NCBI GenBank assembly: GCA_025934105.1
Contig: JAICYS010000016.1
Span: forward strand, 1-42,357
DNA from: Myxococcota bacterium
GTDB lineage: Bacteria; Myxococcota_A; Polyangia; Fen-1088
Direction: 5' to 3'
DNA length: 42,357 nucleotides
Position 1 is the stretch's first letter; every line of letters starts with the position of its first letter. Shown piece after piece: positions 11,260-19,650 of the stretch. The translations under genes were made by a program, and so were the position numbers. A model generated the notes under the pieces. The model had not been told where the DNA came from, searched no databases, and worked only from the letters and a program-made list of their open reading frames with translations.

Positions 11260-11287
11260 TTGCACGCACCTACAGGCGGCGTAGGAT
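11260..11287 (+). promoter_or_regulatory. weak sigma70-like promoter
   Basis: TTGCAC (11260-11265), 16 nt, then TAGGAT (11282-11287), lying 27 nt before the ATG of the following gene. An unusually A-rich stretch for this genome (TAGAAAAAAATAAT) lies just upstream at 11224-11237 and could act as an UP-like element. Confidence 0.3.
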
Positions 11288-11314
11288 GCGCCCGAAGTAG
11301 GCTGGAGGTTCGAA

Positions 11315-12130
11315 ATGCGTGGCAGGATTTTGATGGTTTGTTTCATGGTGGGGGCGCCCGTGATGGCGCGCGCGCATAGCCGCCGTCCATCTGAAGACGC
11401 CCAGCGCCGCGAACTGATGTCGGAGCTGGCCGCCGCCGCCGCCGAGGCGCCCGACCAACGCACCGACGGCGACTTGATGTACGAGGCGATGCGCCAGTGG
11501 CGCGGGGAGCCGCGCGGCAGCGCGCAGGTGACCAGCGTGATCGCCGAATCGAAACGCGAACAGCAACAGCGCAAGCTGGCCGAGGCCAAGCTGAAGACGC
11601 TGTTCTTCAAGGACCCGTTCGCCGAGGACCCCCACAAGCTGATTCCGATCCGCAAGATCGACCGGCAGATCCTGGCCGCTTACGAGGTGCGCCACGACCT
11701 CGACGGCTCGACGCGCAGCGCGGACGAGGTCTCGCGGCTTCGCGGTGAGCTCGCGCAGGCCCGCGCCGACGCCGCCGCCGCGCGCGCCGAGGCCAGCCGG
11801 CTCCGCAACCAGCTGGCGCGCGGCAATGACAGCTCCAGCGATGAGTGCGTGGCGTTGAGCGCGCGCAGTCAGAGCCGCGTGCACGGCAGCCACCCGATGC
11901 AGTCGAACGACCGCGTCTCCGACTGGGCCGAGCCGTCCGCCGTGCGGCGCCATCACCACAAGGCGCGCGCGGTCGCCGTTCAGACGGCCGTCGCCGCCGA
12001 GCCGCCTGCCGCGCCCGTCGAGACGATCGGTGACACGCCGCCGGCCGGCTGGCGCAGCAGCGATCCGCGCGGCATCATCGTCGTCCCGATCGAGACGCCG
12101 GTGGCCATTCACGCCGACACGCGCCGCTGA
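11315..12130 (+). CDS. secreted coiled-coil protein of unknown function
   Basis: 271 residues. The first ~21 residues (ILMVCFMVGAPVMARAHS) form a likely signal peptide. The middle has charged segments (SKREQQQRKLAEAKLKTLFF) and an Ala/Glu/Arg heptad region at about residues 137-170 (RLRGELAQARADAAAARAEA) that should form a coiled coil. The C-terminal ~90 residues are Ala/Pro-rich with a His-rich patch (RRHHHKAR). I recognise no domain. GGAGG lies seven bases before the ATG at 11315. It has its own weak promoter and converges on modC. Proximity to the bufferin operon may be chance. Confidence 0.7.
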   Translation: MRGRILMVCFMVGAPVMARAHSRRPSEDAQRRELMSELAAAAAEAPDQRTDGDLMYEAMRQWRGEPRGSAQVTSVIAESKREQQQRKLAEAKLKTLFFKDPFAEDPHKLIPIRKIDRQILAAYEVRHDLDGSTRSADEVSRLRGELAQARADAAAARAEASRLRNQLARGNDSSSDECVALSARSQSRVHGSHPMQSNDRVSDWAEPSAVRRHHHKARAVAVQTAVAAEPPAAPVETIGDTPPAGWRSSDPRGIIVVPIETPVAIHADTRR

Positions 12131-12248
12131 TCGCGGCCCCGTTCGGTCAAGGGGCGGGCAGCGGCCGTTCGAGCCGGCCGGATCGCCAAGCCGGGCCAGA
12201 ACCAGACCGGAGGCGGCTTCGGGCCAACGAAAACCGGACGCGCCGGCC

Positions 12249-12299
12249 GGTGCCGCCGCGGACCGCGCCGTCGGCGTGGTCGCAGGCGCGGACGGCACC
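12249..12299. terminator. possible stem-loop between convergent genes
   Basis: GGTGCCG-CCGCG at the left pairs with CGCGG-A-CGGCACC at the right (12 bp with one bulge, large loop). It lies between a plus-strand gene ending at 12130 and modC ending at 12316 on the minus strand, where a bidirectional transcript end is expected. No T-run is present. Confidence 0.25.
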
Positions 12300-12315
12300 G
12301 TGAACCGCGTCGCGG

Positions 12316-13050
12316 CTAATCGCGCGGGGGCTGGTCGGGCGACACGCCGACCAGTTCGGCCACGAACGGCGTGGCCGGCGACGCGGCCAGCTCCCGCAGC
12401 GGCCCGCGCTGGACGACGGCGCCCGCCTCCAGCACCAGGACCTCGCCGTCCAGCGCCTCGGCGTCCGCGCGATCGTGCGTGACCACGACGGTCGGCAGCG
12501 ACCAGGCCCGCAGGCGGTGAGCCAGAAAGCGCCGGGTCTCGCGCCGCACCGACGGATCCAGCGCCGCCAGCGGCTCGTCCAGAAGCAGGGCGCGCGGGCG
12601 CGCGGCCAGGGCCCGGGCCAGCGCCACGCGCTGCACTTCGCCGCCGGACAGTTCGCCGGGGCGGCGCGCGGCCAGCCCGGCTACCTCCAGTTCGTCCAGG
12701 GACTCTCGGGCCCGGCGCAACCGCTCGGCGCGCGGCGCCGCAATCCCGTAAGCGACGTTCTCCAGCACGTCGAGGTGGGGGAACAGCCCGTACCGTTGCG
12801 GCAGAAATCCGATCGACCGGCGCTCGACCGGGACGTCCAGGCCGCTGGCGGCGTCGAACAGCGGTACGCCGTCCAGGGTGACGCGGCCCGCGCTCGGGCG
12901 CAGGCCGCCCGCCACCAGCAGCAGCGCCGAGGTCTTGCCGGCGCCGTTCGGCCCCATGAGGACGATGGGCCGATCGGCGGCGCGGAACGCCACCCGCAAC
13001 GACAGCGCGCCGATCGCTCCTTCCAGGTCTACCTGCAGGCCGGCCGTCAT
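12316..13050 (-). CDS. modC: molybdate ABC transporter ATP-binding protein ModC (short form)
   Basis: 244 residues. Walker A GPNGAGKT (33-40), signature LSGGEVQR (134-141), Walker B ALLLDEP (154-160) and the switch His in VVTHD (190-193) are all present, so it should be an active ATPase powering ModB. It lacks the C-terminal TOBE/Mop domain that binds and senses molybdate in E. coli ModC (about 350 residues). The ATG at 13050 overlaps the modB stop (ATGA). The substrate could be tungstate as well as molybdate. No molybdoenzyme or ModE regulator gene is in the window. Confidence 0.88.
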   Translation of the reverse strand: MTAGLQVDLEGAIGALSLRVAFRAADRPIVLMGPNGAGKTSALLLVAGGLRPSAGRVTLDGVPLFDAASGLDVPVERRSIGFLPQRYGLFPHLDVLENVAYGIAAPRAERLRRARESLDELEVAGLAARRPGELSGGEVQRVALARALAARPRALLLDEPLAALDPSVRRETRRFLAHRLRAWSLPTVVVTHDRADAEALDGEVLVLEAGAVVQRGPLRELAASPATPFVAELVGVSPDQPPRD

Positions 13051-13853
13051 GCCCGCCTGCCGGCGCGCACAGCGACCAGCAGCCCGAAGGCGGCCGCCAC
13101 CAGCAGGATCGACAGGCTCTGCGCGGTGCGCAGGTCGGATTCGAGCGCCGTGTAGATGGCGAGAGGCAAGGTCTGCGTCCGTCCCGGCATGTTGCCGGCG
13201 AACATCAACGTGGCGCCGAACTCGCCCAGCGCGCGGGCCCACGCCAGCGCCGCGCCCCCGCTCAGCGCCGGCCGGGCGATCGGGATGGCGACGGTCAAGA
13301 ACACGCGGCCGGGCGCCGCTCCCAGCGTCCGCGCGACGAACAACAGATCCGGATCCAGCCGGCGGAAAGCGGCCACGGCGGCCTGCACGTAGAACGGCGC
13401 CGCCACGAACGATTGGGCCAGCACCACCGCGGCCGACGTGAACGGCAGCCCCACGCCCAGCCTGGCCAGCGGCGGGCCCAGGAGGCCCCGCCGGCCGAAG
13501 GCCAGCAGCAGCGCGACGCCCGCCACGGCCGGCGGCAGAACGGCCGGCAGCTCGGCCAGCGTCTCGACCGCGCGCCAGCGCCGGCCGGTGCCGCGCGCGA
13601 TCGCCCAGGCCAGCGGCGTCCCGCCGGCGACGATCAGCCCCAGGCTGATGGTGGTGGTGACCAGGCTGAGCGCGGCGGCCGGCAGCACGGCCGGATCGCG
13701 CAGGCCGGCCAAGAGATCGGCGGGCGGCGCGCCCAGCAGCAGCCCGGCCAGCGGGAACGCCAGCAAGGCGAACAGCAGCCCGGCCGCCAGGCCCAGTCCG
13801 CCCCGCACCAAGAGGTCGGGGCCCGGCGCGTTCGAGCGGCGCGGCCCGGTCAT
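13047..13853 (-). CDS. modB: molybdate ABC transporter permease ModB
   Basis: 268 residues with about six membrane segments. The cytoplasmic EAA-type loop that docks the ATPase is visible as [18 protein letters not shown]. The segment [20 protein letters not shown] is characteristic of ModB and the related tungstate and sulfate permeases. The N-terminal ~30 residues are more hydrophobic and Gly/Leu-rich than usual but fit a first membrane helix. It overlaps modA upstream and modC downstream by ATGA junctions, so the three are translated as one unit. Confidence 0.93.
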   Translation of the reverse strand: MTGPRRSNAPGPDLLVRGGLGLAAGLLFALLAFPLAGLLLGAPPADLLAGLRDPAVLPAAALSLVTTTISLGLIVAGGTPLAWAIARGTGRRWRAVETLAELPAVLPPAVAGVALLLAFGRRGLLGPPLARLGVGLPFTSAAVVLAQSFVAAPFYVQAAVAAFRRLDPDLLFVARTLGAAPGRVFLTVAIPIARPALSGGAALAWARALGEFGATLMFAGNMPGRTQTLPLAIYTALESDLRTAQSLSILLVAAAFGLLVAVRAGRRA

Positions 13854-14626
13854 CGACTGCTCGGGCAGGGAACGAACCCTGCCGCCGCCAGCGCCGCCGC
13901 GCCCGCCGGACCGCGCAGCAGGTCGAGGAAGGCCTGGGCCAGCGCGGGCTGTCCGCCGCCGCGCACGCGCGCGATGGGATATTCGGCCAGCACGCCCACG
14001 CCCGGCGGAAGCTGGATGACGCGCACCTTCCCGCGCGCCGCCGCCGCGTCGGTCGCGTAGACGATCGCCGCGTCCGCCTCGCCGAGGACGACCTTGGCCA
14101 GCACCTGGCGGACGTTCAGCTCGCGCGAGACGACGCGCGCCGCGACCCGCGCCGGGAAGTCGGCGCCGTAGAGCGCCGCCGCCCGGCGTATCACGGTCTC
14201 GGCGTAGGCGCCGATCGGGACTTCGGGCGCGCCGAGGACGAGCCGCTGCGCCCGCGGCAAATCGCCCAGCGACGCGACGCCTTCCAGGCCGGCGCGCGCC
14301 ACCAGCACCGGCCGGTTGCAGGCGAAGAGGACCGGCGCCTCGACCAGGTGCCCGGCCAGCAGGCGATCCATCTGGCGGCGGTCGGCCGAGGCGAACAGGT
14401 CGGCGGCGGCGCCGTGCTCGATCTGGGCGCGCAGCTCCTGGCTTCCGGCGGCGTCGAGGATCACGTGGACCGGCGGGTGCGCGGCCTCGAAGCCGGCGGC
14501 CAGCCGCGCGAACACGTCCTTGAGGGACGCGGCCTCGAACACCAGCAGCTCGGGGCGGGCGTGCGCGCCGGCCGGTCGCGCTCCCAGCAGGAGAATCAGG
14601 GCCAGCCCGGCAGACAGGCGACGCAC
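13850..14626 (-). CDS. modA: molybdate-binding periplasmic protein ModA
   Basis: 258 residues. A signal peptide ([20 protein letters not shown]) is followed by the ModA pattern: [36 protein letters not shown] and [11 protein letters not shown], which form the oxyanion-binding cleft. It captures molybdate (or tungstate) for ModBC. I placed the start at the GTG at 14626, 13 nt after the stop of the upstream EF-hand protein gene. No strong ribosome-binding site is visible, so expression may depend on read-through from that gene. Confidence 0.92.
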   Translation of the reverse strand: MRRLSAGLALILLLGARPAGAHARPELLVFEAASLKDVFARLAAGFEAAHPPVHVILDAAGSQELRAQIEHGAAADLFASADRRQMDRLLAGHLVEAPVLFACNRPVLVARAGLEGVASLGDLPRAQRLVLGAPEVPIGAYAETVIRRAAALYGADFPARVAARVVSRELNVRQVLAKVVLGEADAAIVYATDAAAARGKVRVIQLPPGVGVLAEYPIARVRGGGQPALAQAFLDLLRGPAGAAALAAAGFVPCPSSR

Positions 14627-14639
14627 CGGCGCCTCGGGC

Positions 14640-16835
14640 TCAGCGTGCGGCCGGCGGCGCGCTGGGCGCGTGGTGCAGGACCTGCGCGGCCTGCAGGCTG
14701 CTCGGCAACACGCGATCGAGCTGCCCCTTCGACCAGGCGTGCGCCGCGTAAAGCAAGGCCAGCAGCACCAGCACCGTCCGCCAGGGAAAACCGCGCTCGG
14801 CGTACCGGTCGCGCGTGTCGCGCCGCGAGCCGGCCGGCAGCCGCGCCGCGCTGCTCAAGCTGGCGCCGAACGGAACGTTGATGCGGGCCCGGATGTTCAC
14901 GGCCCAGCCGTTGGCGTCGAGGATGGGCGCCAGGTTCCGCTTGCGCAGCTTGATGTAGGCCAGCACCACCGACGGCATCGAGATCAGCAAGATGATCCCC
15001 AGGAACGCGCCGACGGTGGCCAGCGGCCCCATTCGGAAGAGGCCGGTCGCGTAACCGATGAGCGCGGTGGCGAAGGTGCCGATGGCGCCGATGGCCACGC
15101 CCAGCGCGGCCACGGTGCCGACGTCGATCTTCTTCGCTTCCGGCGCGCGCGCGTTGCCGATGTTGGCGGTCGACGAGGCCGCCGCGTCCAGCGCCGAGTG
15201 CGAGACGCTGTCGGCGGCCGCCGCCCGCTTGGCCACCTGCTCTTCGAGAAGCCGCACGAACTTCTTGTAGGGGGACCAGAAGGCCTGGCGCAGGCTGATC
15301 GGGTTGTCGACGATCTTGGTGATGGTGGCGTCCCAGTCCCGGCCCGACCGATCGTAAAACACCCCGTTGCGGCCGATCATCAGGTTGTCGCTGTCGCCGG
15401 CGGTGAACGCCGCCACGATCTGCGCTTTTTCGCCGCTCGCCGGCCGGACGCAGTCGAGGTAGGCCAGGTAGGCGCCCGCCAGCCCGGCCATGGTCGCGTG
15501 CTTGGCGGCGTCGCCCACCCGCAAGCAGAGGTGGCAGGCGCGGCCGTCCAGGAACAGCGTGCCGATCTGAAAGATGGCGGGGCGCGCGCCTCCGTAGAAA
15601 TCCTCGAAGCTGACGAAGTTCGTGCAGAGGCGCGCCAGGTCTCGGTGGTAGCGGACCAGGCGCTCGACCTTCTCGACGCCGGACGCTTCGACCTCCAGCG
15701 CCTGGTCGCGCGCCAGGAGCTCGCCGACGGTGGTCTCGCCGGGGCCGGCCAGGAGCTCGCGGATGCGGGCCAACCCCAGCGGCTCGACGCGGGTGGCCGG
15801 CTTGCGGGACAGCCAGGCCTGGTACGGGCCCAGCCGGTCCTGCAGCGCGCGCCACTCCGCCTCCGGCAGCTCCGCGTGCGGGCCCAGCAGCGGGACGGCG
15901 GCCGCGGTGCGCAAGGCTTCGACGGCGGCCGCGTAGGCCGGGTTGACTGGCCCGACCAGCGGCAGGGCGCGTCCAGCCGCCGCGCGCGCCAGCGGCAGCT
16001 CCGTGACGCGGGCGTTGGCGGCCGACAGGTCCTCGCCGACCATGCCCGCATACGTCTCGACGGTGCCGTTGATGACCTCGGACGCCCGCGCGTCGAACGC
16101 GGTCAGGCGGCACCGCGTGAAGTAGTCGTCGACCTTGGCGCGCACGGCGTCCACCGCCGCCAGCGCGGCGCCGGTCGCCTCGGCGCCGAGCGGGAACACC
16201 CGGGGCGCGTCCGCGTCGCCTTCGGCGTACCAGGCCGAGTAGGCGCGCGCCTCGGTGAAGAAGGCCGCCGCCAGCTCGGCGTTGATTCCGGGGGCCCCGG
16301 AACGATCGGGCGTACTGCCGACGCAGGTCATGGCGTCGCGGATGAGCGCGCGCGTCGCCTCGTCGGCGCCGGCGGCCTCCGGGATCACGCCGTCGCCGTT
16401 GAATACGGTGCCGGCGAAGATCCGGACCGGGTCGGCGACGTCCTCGACCGAGATGTTGGCCGCGCCGGCGCGGCCGATGTTCGTCAGGATCTGGCGCGCC
16501 GACGCCAGCAGCGCGCGCCCTTCGTCGTGGCGATCGTCGATCGAGGCCAGCGGCAGCGCAGGCGACCCCTTCAGCAGGTCGTCGGCGTTCTTGAGGTTGT
16601 GACAGGCGAAGTCGACGGCGGCCAGCAGCTCGGGCGCCCGGACGCGGGCGTCCTTGTCGGTGTCGATGAGCGCCATCGTGCGCGCGTCCATCTCCAGCCC
16701 GGCGATGGGGCAGGCCAGCGCCGCCCACAGCTTCTGGTCGAGGGATTCGAGGTGCCGCAGGTCTTCGCCGGACCTGAGCTTGACCTGATCGAAATCGCCC
16801 GCCCGGAAGAACGTCCACCGATGTCCGTCGCTCAT
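14640..16835 (-). CDS. large EF-hand-like membrane protein of unknown function
   Basis: 731 residues. Near the N-terminus is a canonical 12-residue EF-hand loop at 58-69 (DTDKDARVRAPE, with Asp at 1, 3, 5 and Glu at 12). A long soluble region follows, with highly patterned motifs (HRDLARLCTNFVSFEDFY, CHLCLRVGD, NLMIGRNGVFYDRSGRDWD, NPISLRQAFWSPYKKF). The C-terminus has two or three membrane segments (about residues 570-610 and LVLLALLYAAHAW) with basic and Ala-rich stretches. I recall similar proteins in other environmental bacteria, all hypothetical. The ATG at 16835 begins MSDGHRWTFFRAG; an in-frame ATG at 16865 is an alternative. It is divergent from the DUF481 gene and 13 nt upstream of modA. 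Confidence 0.85.
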   Translation of the reverse strand: MSDGHRWTFFRAGDFDQVKLRSGEDLRHLESLDQKLWAALACPIAGLEMDARTMALIDTDKDARVRAPELLAAVDFACHNLKNADDLLKGSPALPLASIDDRHDEGRALLASARQILTNIGRAGAANISVEDVADPVRIFAGTVFNGDGVIPEAAGADEATRALIRDAMTCVGSTPDRSGAPGINAELAAAFFTEARAYSAWYAEGDADAPRVFPLGAEATGAALAAVDAVRAKVDDYFTRCRLTAFDARASEVINGTVETYAGMVGEDLSAANARVTELPLARAAAGRALPLVGPVNPAYAAAVEALRTAAAVPLLGPHAELPEAEWRALQDRLGPYQAWLSRKPATRVEPLGLARIRELLAGPGETTVGELLARDQALEVEASGVEKVERLVRYHRDLARLCTNFVSFEDFYGGARPAIFQIGTLFLDGRACHLCLRVGDAAKHATMAGLAGAYLAYLDCVRPASGEKAQIVAAFTAGDSDNLMIGRNGVFYDRSGRDWDATITKIVDNPISLRQAFWSPYKKFVRLLEEQVAKRAAAADSVSHSALDAAASSTANIGNARAPEAKKIDVGTVAALGVAIGAIGTFATALIGYATGLFRMGPLATVGAFLGIILLISMPSVVLAYIKLRKRNLAPILDANGWAVNIRARINVPFGASLSSAARLPAGSRRDTRDRYAERGFPWRTVLVLLALLYAAHAWSKGQLDRVLPSSLQAAQVLHHAPSAPPAAR

Positions 16836-16901
16836 CTGATCGGTTTGTAGCACGGGGCCGCCCATTGATCGCAGCGGAGCCGCTGTTACACTGCCGCGCC
16901 C

Positions 16902-17858
16902 ATGAAGCGCTTCCTCTTGATCCTGGTGGCGACGGCCGTGGCCGGCACGGCCCGCGCGCAATCCAATCCGTCGTTCACGTTCGCCAAGCCCGAGGACGTG
17001 AAGGTCGAAGCCAACAAGCCCCCGGCCGTCGAGTGGAAGGCGCAGGTGAAGGGCGGCGTGATGGTCACCAGCGGCAACTCGGAGACCACCAACGGGTCCT
17101 TCGGCGTCCTCGCGTCGCGCAAGCAGGGCAACAACAAGCTGGCCCTGGAGGGCGACGCCGCCTACGGCCGGTCGAACGTGGTGCAGGCCAACGTCGATCC
17201 CAACATGCCCATGCAGATCGTGTCGGTGAGCCGCAAGGACATCGACACCACCAACAACTGGCTCGCCAAGGGTCGTTACGATCGGTTCTTCACGCCCAAC
17301 AACTCGGGCTACGCCAGCGGGCAGGCGGCCGCCGACAAGATCGCGGGCAAGTCGTTCTTCGGCGGCGGGCAGATCGGCTACAGCCGCCAGCTCTACAAGA
17401 GCGCCATGCACCTGGCCGTGGCGGAGATCGGCTACGACTTCTCGTACGAGCGGTACGTGCAGACGCCCGGCAAGACCCTGGACCCGGTCTCGATCCATTC
17501 GGCCCGGCTGTTCGCCGGTGAGACCTTGAAGTTGACGCCCGAGACCGGCTTCAACGCCAGCGTCGAAGCGTTTCTCAACCTGAACAAGGAAAACAGCGCG
17601 CTGAACGTCTCCACCGGGCAGGTGGGCGTCGACTCGTTTCACGACACGCGGATCACCGGCAAGCTGGGCGTCACGACCACGTTGTTCAAGCGGCTCAGCA
17701 TCGGGTTCGGGTTCACGGTGAAGTACGACCAGAACCCCGCGCCGCTCCCCATCCCGCCCCTCTCGAACGGCGCCACCATGTACGCGGCCGGCTTCCAGCC
17801 CTTCGCGGAGAAGGTCGACACGCTGACCGAGCTGAACCTGATCTACACGTTCCTCTAG
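16902..17858 (+). CDS. DUF481-family outer-membrane beta-barrel protein
   Basis: 318 residues. The signal peptide MKRFLLILVATAVAGTARAQ is followed by alternating beta strands. The motif VKGGVMVTSGNSETTNGSFG is the hallmark of the DUF481 (YdiY-like) family, with GDAAYGRS and the terminal LTELNLIYTFL strand ending in a hydrophobic residue. The latter suits outer-membrane insertion by the BAM complex. The exact role of the family is unknown. The start at 16902 gives a clean signal peptide; 66 nt separate it from the divergent EF-hand protein start. Copy B of the 66-nt repeat begins 4 nt after its stop codon. Confidence 0.85.
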   Translation: MKRFLLILVATAVAGTARAQSNPSFTFAKPEDVKVEANKPPAVEWKAQVKGGVMVTSGNSETTNGSFGVLASRKQGNNKLALEGDAAYGRSNVVQANVDPNMPMQIVSVSRKDIDTTNNWLAKGRYDRFFTPNNSGYASGQAAADKIAGKSFFGGGQIGYSRQLYKSAMHLAVAEIGYDFSYERYVQTPGKTLDPVSIHSARLFAGETLKLTPETGFNASVEAFLNLNKENSALNVSTGQVGVDSFHDTRITGKLGVTTTLFKRLSIGFGFTVKYDQNPAPLPIPPLSNGATMYAAGFQPFAEKVDTLTELNLIYTFL

Positions 17859-17862
17859 CAGC

Positions 17863-17928
17863 CGTTTCCGTAAGGCAACGGTGAGCCGCAACGAACCATG
17901 CCCGACGACGTGCCGCCCGGCGGCGGCC
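17863..17928 (+). repeat. dispersed 66-nt element, copy B, 3' of the DUF481 gene
   Basis: It matches the reverse complement of 141-206 at 60 of 66 positions. The 5' hairpin has the same GTAA loop with one mispair (CGTTTCC/GGCAACG). At the fourth pair A has T-G and B has T-A. The 3' hairpin GCCGCC-CGGC-GGCGGC is kept, with the change in the loop. The flanks after GGCGGCC are unrelated to copy A. Confidence 0.7.
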
Positions 17929-18114
17929 GAGTCGCAGGGCCGTGGGCGGTGCGGTCCGTTGACCGGCGGCCGGCCGCTCCGGCCGGTGGCCCGCGCGCGG
18001 CCCCGCTTCCGTCCTCGGTGACACCGAGTCAACTCCCGTCGGTTCTGGTCCCGGCCTCGGCAGCGGCCGGCTCGGCGCCGGCCGGTGTCCGCTCGACAGA
18101 AAGCGGCCTGGCGG

Positions 18115-19362
18115 CTATCCGGAGCGGGCGCGGGCGGCCACCAGCTCGCGCAAGAGGGCGTTCCAGCGGTCGTTGACGACCGTCCGCGAGAACTCGCGTT
18201 CGTAGACCGCGCGCGCGTTGGCCTGCCAGGCGGCCAGCGCGCCCGGCGCGACGGCCAGTTCGTGCAGGCGCGCGGCAGTCTCCTCGATGGCGGCGTCCCC
18301 GTCGCCCACGACCAGGCCCACGTCGTGGCGCGCCACCCATCGCGCGATCTCGGAATCGGCCGGGCCGGCGTAGAGCACGGGACGCCCCGCCGCCAGCGCG
18401 CCGAAGAATTTCGACGGCACGACGACGCCCGCCCATTCCGGCTGCAGGCTGATGAGGTGCAGATCGGCGGCCGCCAGCCGGGCGGGCAGGGCGGCTTCGT
18501 CGGCGAACGGGGCAAAGCGGACGTTCGTGTCCTCGGCCGAGACGGCGGCTCGCAGCTCGTCGTGGCGGTTCCCGCGCGACGCGAAGCAGATCGCGACCTC
18601 GTCGCCCCAGCGCCGGCGGCAGGCGCGCGCCACGGCCAGCAGCGAGCGGTGATCGTGCGCGCGCCCCATGGTGCCGGCGTAAAGCAGCGCCAGCTTGGCG
18701 CCGCCGAAGAGCTGGCCGCGGATGACCGGGTCCGCGGGCGCGGCGCCGCTGCCCTCGACCAGTGCCCAGGGGGTCAACGTCATCTGCCGCGCGCCGCTGC
18801 CGTATTGGGCCAGCCGCTCGCTCATGCGCGGGCCGATGTCCACCAGCGCGTCATAAGCTCGATACGCCCAGGTCATGAGGCGGCCGGCGAGCGGAACCAG
18901 CGCGCGCACCGCCGCGTTGCCGCCCTCGGCCGCGATCGCCTCCGGATAGACGTCGAAGCACCAGTGCACCAGCGCCGCGTCCGGCCAGAGGCGTCGCAGG
19001 CCGGGGCCGATGATCGGCGCAAACGCTGGATCGGAGCCGACCACCACCGCGTCGACGGGACCCAGCCGGGCCGCCCGCGCCAGCCAGGCGGCCGTCATCC
19101 AGCCGCTGTTGGCCAGGCGCTCGAGGGGGCGCGATTGCCGCAGGGGCGGGCGGAACACGCGGTGGATCTCGACGCCGTCCCACTGGTCGTGGGCGGGGTA
19201 GGCGCGGGTCGTGTCGAAGCAGGACCGATTGCTGGTCAGCGCCGTCACCGACCAGCCGCGGCGCCGCTGCTCGACCGCCAGGTCCGAAAACATGCGCGCG
19301 CTGACGACGTCGTCGGGATGGAAGAAGTGATACGCCAGCAGCAGTCGCGGCACGGCGCGCAC
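18115..19362 (-). CDS. glycosyltransferase, GT4/WbuB-like
   Basis: 415 residues, GT-B fold. The N-terminus has the acceptor-domain start LLLAYHFFHPDDVVSARMFSD. The C-terminal domain has LLYAGTMGRAHDH, FAPFADEAALPARLAAADLHLISL and VVPSKFFGALAAGRPVLYAG, the nucleotide-sugar-binding region of family GT4 enzymes such as WbuB, which act in lipopolysaccharide or exopolysaccharide synthesis. The start is a GTG at 19362; a second GTG lies three codons inside. No other polysaccharide gene is next to it, so donor and acceptor cannot be inferred. Confidence 0.87.
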   Translation of the reverse strand: MRAVPRLLLAYHFFHPDDVVSARMFSDLAVEQRRRGWSVTALTSNRSCFDTTRAYPAHDQWDGVEIHRVFRPPLRQSRPLERLANSGWMTAAWLARAARLGPVDAVVVGSDPAFAPIIGPGLRRLWPDAALVHWCFDVYPEAIAAEGGNAAVRALVPLAGRLMTWAYRAYDALVDIGPRMSERLAQYGSGARQMTLTPWALVEGSGAAPADPVIRGQLFGGAKLALLYAGTMGRAHDHRSLLAVARACRRRWGDEVAICFASRGNRHDELRAAVSAEDTNVRFAPFADEAALPARLAAADLHLISLQPEWAGVVVPSKFFGALAAGRPVLYAGPADSEIARWVARHDVGLVVGDGDAAIEETAARLHELAVAPGALAAWQANARAVYEREFSRTVVNDRWNALLRELVAARARSG

Positions 19363-19650
19363 GCTAGGCGTGACCGTGCCCGAGCGTCAAGCCGCGCCCA
19401 GCCCGTCAACCACCGGACCCGAGACTCGGCCCCGACCGGCGGATCGCGCGCCATCCTGGACACGCCGGTCGATCGCGGCCCGTCTGGGCCGCCGCGCGCG
19501 CCACGATCCCGTTCCGACTTTCCGCGCGCCGGCGCGTTCGTTCACGGACCTGGTGGCGGCCCGCCTCTTCGCACGATTGGTCGCCCCGGGACCGGCGATC
19601 TTCTGACGCCGGTATAGCTGGACGCAGGCCGCGCCGATGAAGTATCAAAG
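19363..19650. other. 288-nt divergent intergenic region
   Basis: It lies between the starts of the glycosyltransferase (minus) and ATP-grasp (plus) genes and must hold both promoters. Short open frames in it are Arg/Pro-rich and have no ribosome-binding site. I see no clear gene, repeat or consensus promoter. Confidence 0.5.

Noticed and set aside
12316..16835. modABC and the EF-hand protein as one functional molybdate system
   Set aside because: Only strand and 13-nt spacing support it. Nothing in the EF-hand protein points to molybdenum, so I kept them separate.
17898..18176. A 92-codon frame beginning inside repeat copy B (MPDDVPPGGGR)
   Set aside because: Copy A encodes a similar first ten codons (MPDDAPPGGGL), but the two frames diverge completely after the repeat. 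This suggests shared DNA rather than a conserved protein. No ribosome-binding site is present.
19370..19606. A 78-codon frame in the gap before the ATP-grasp gene
   Set aside because: It is Arg/Pro/Ala-rich, has no ribosome-binding site or conserved motif, and lies where promoters for both flanking genes should be.
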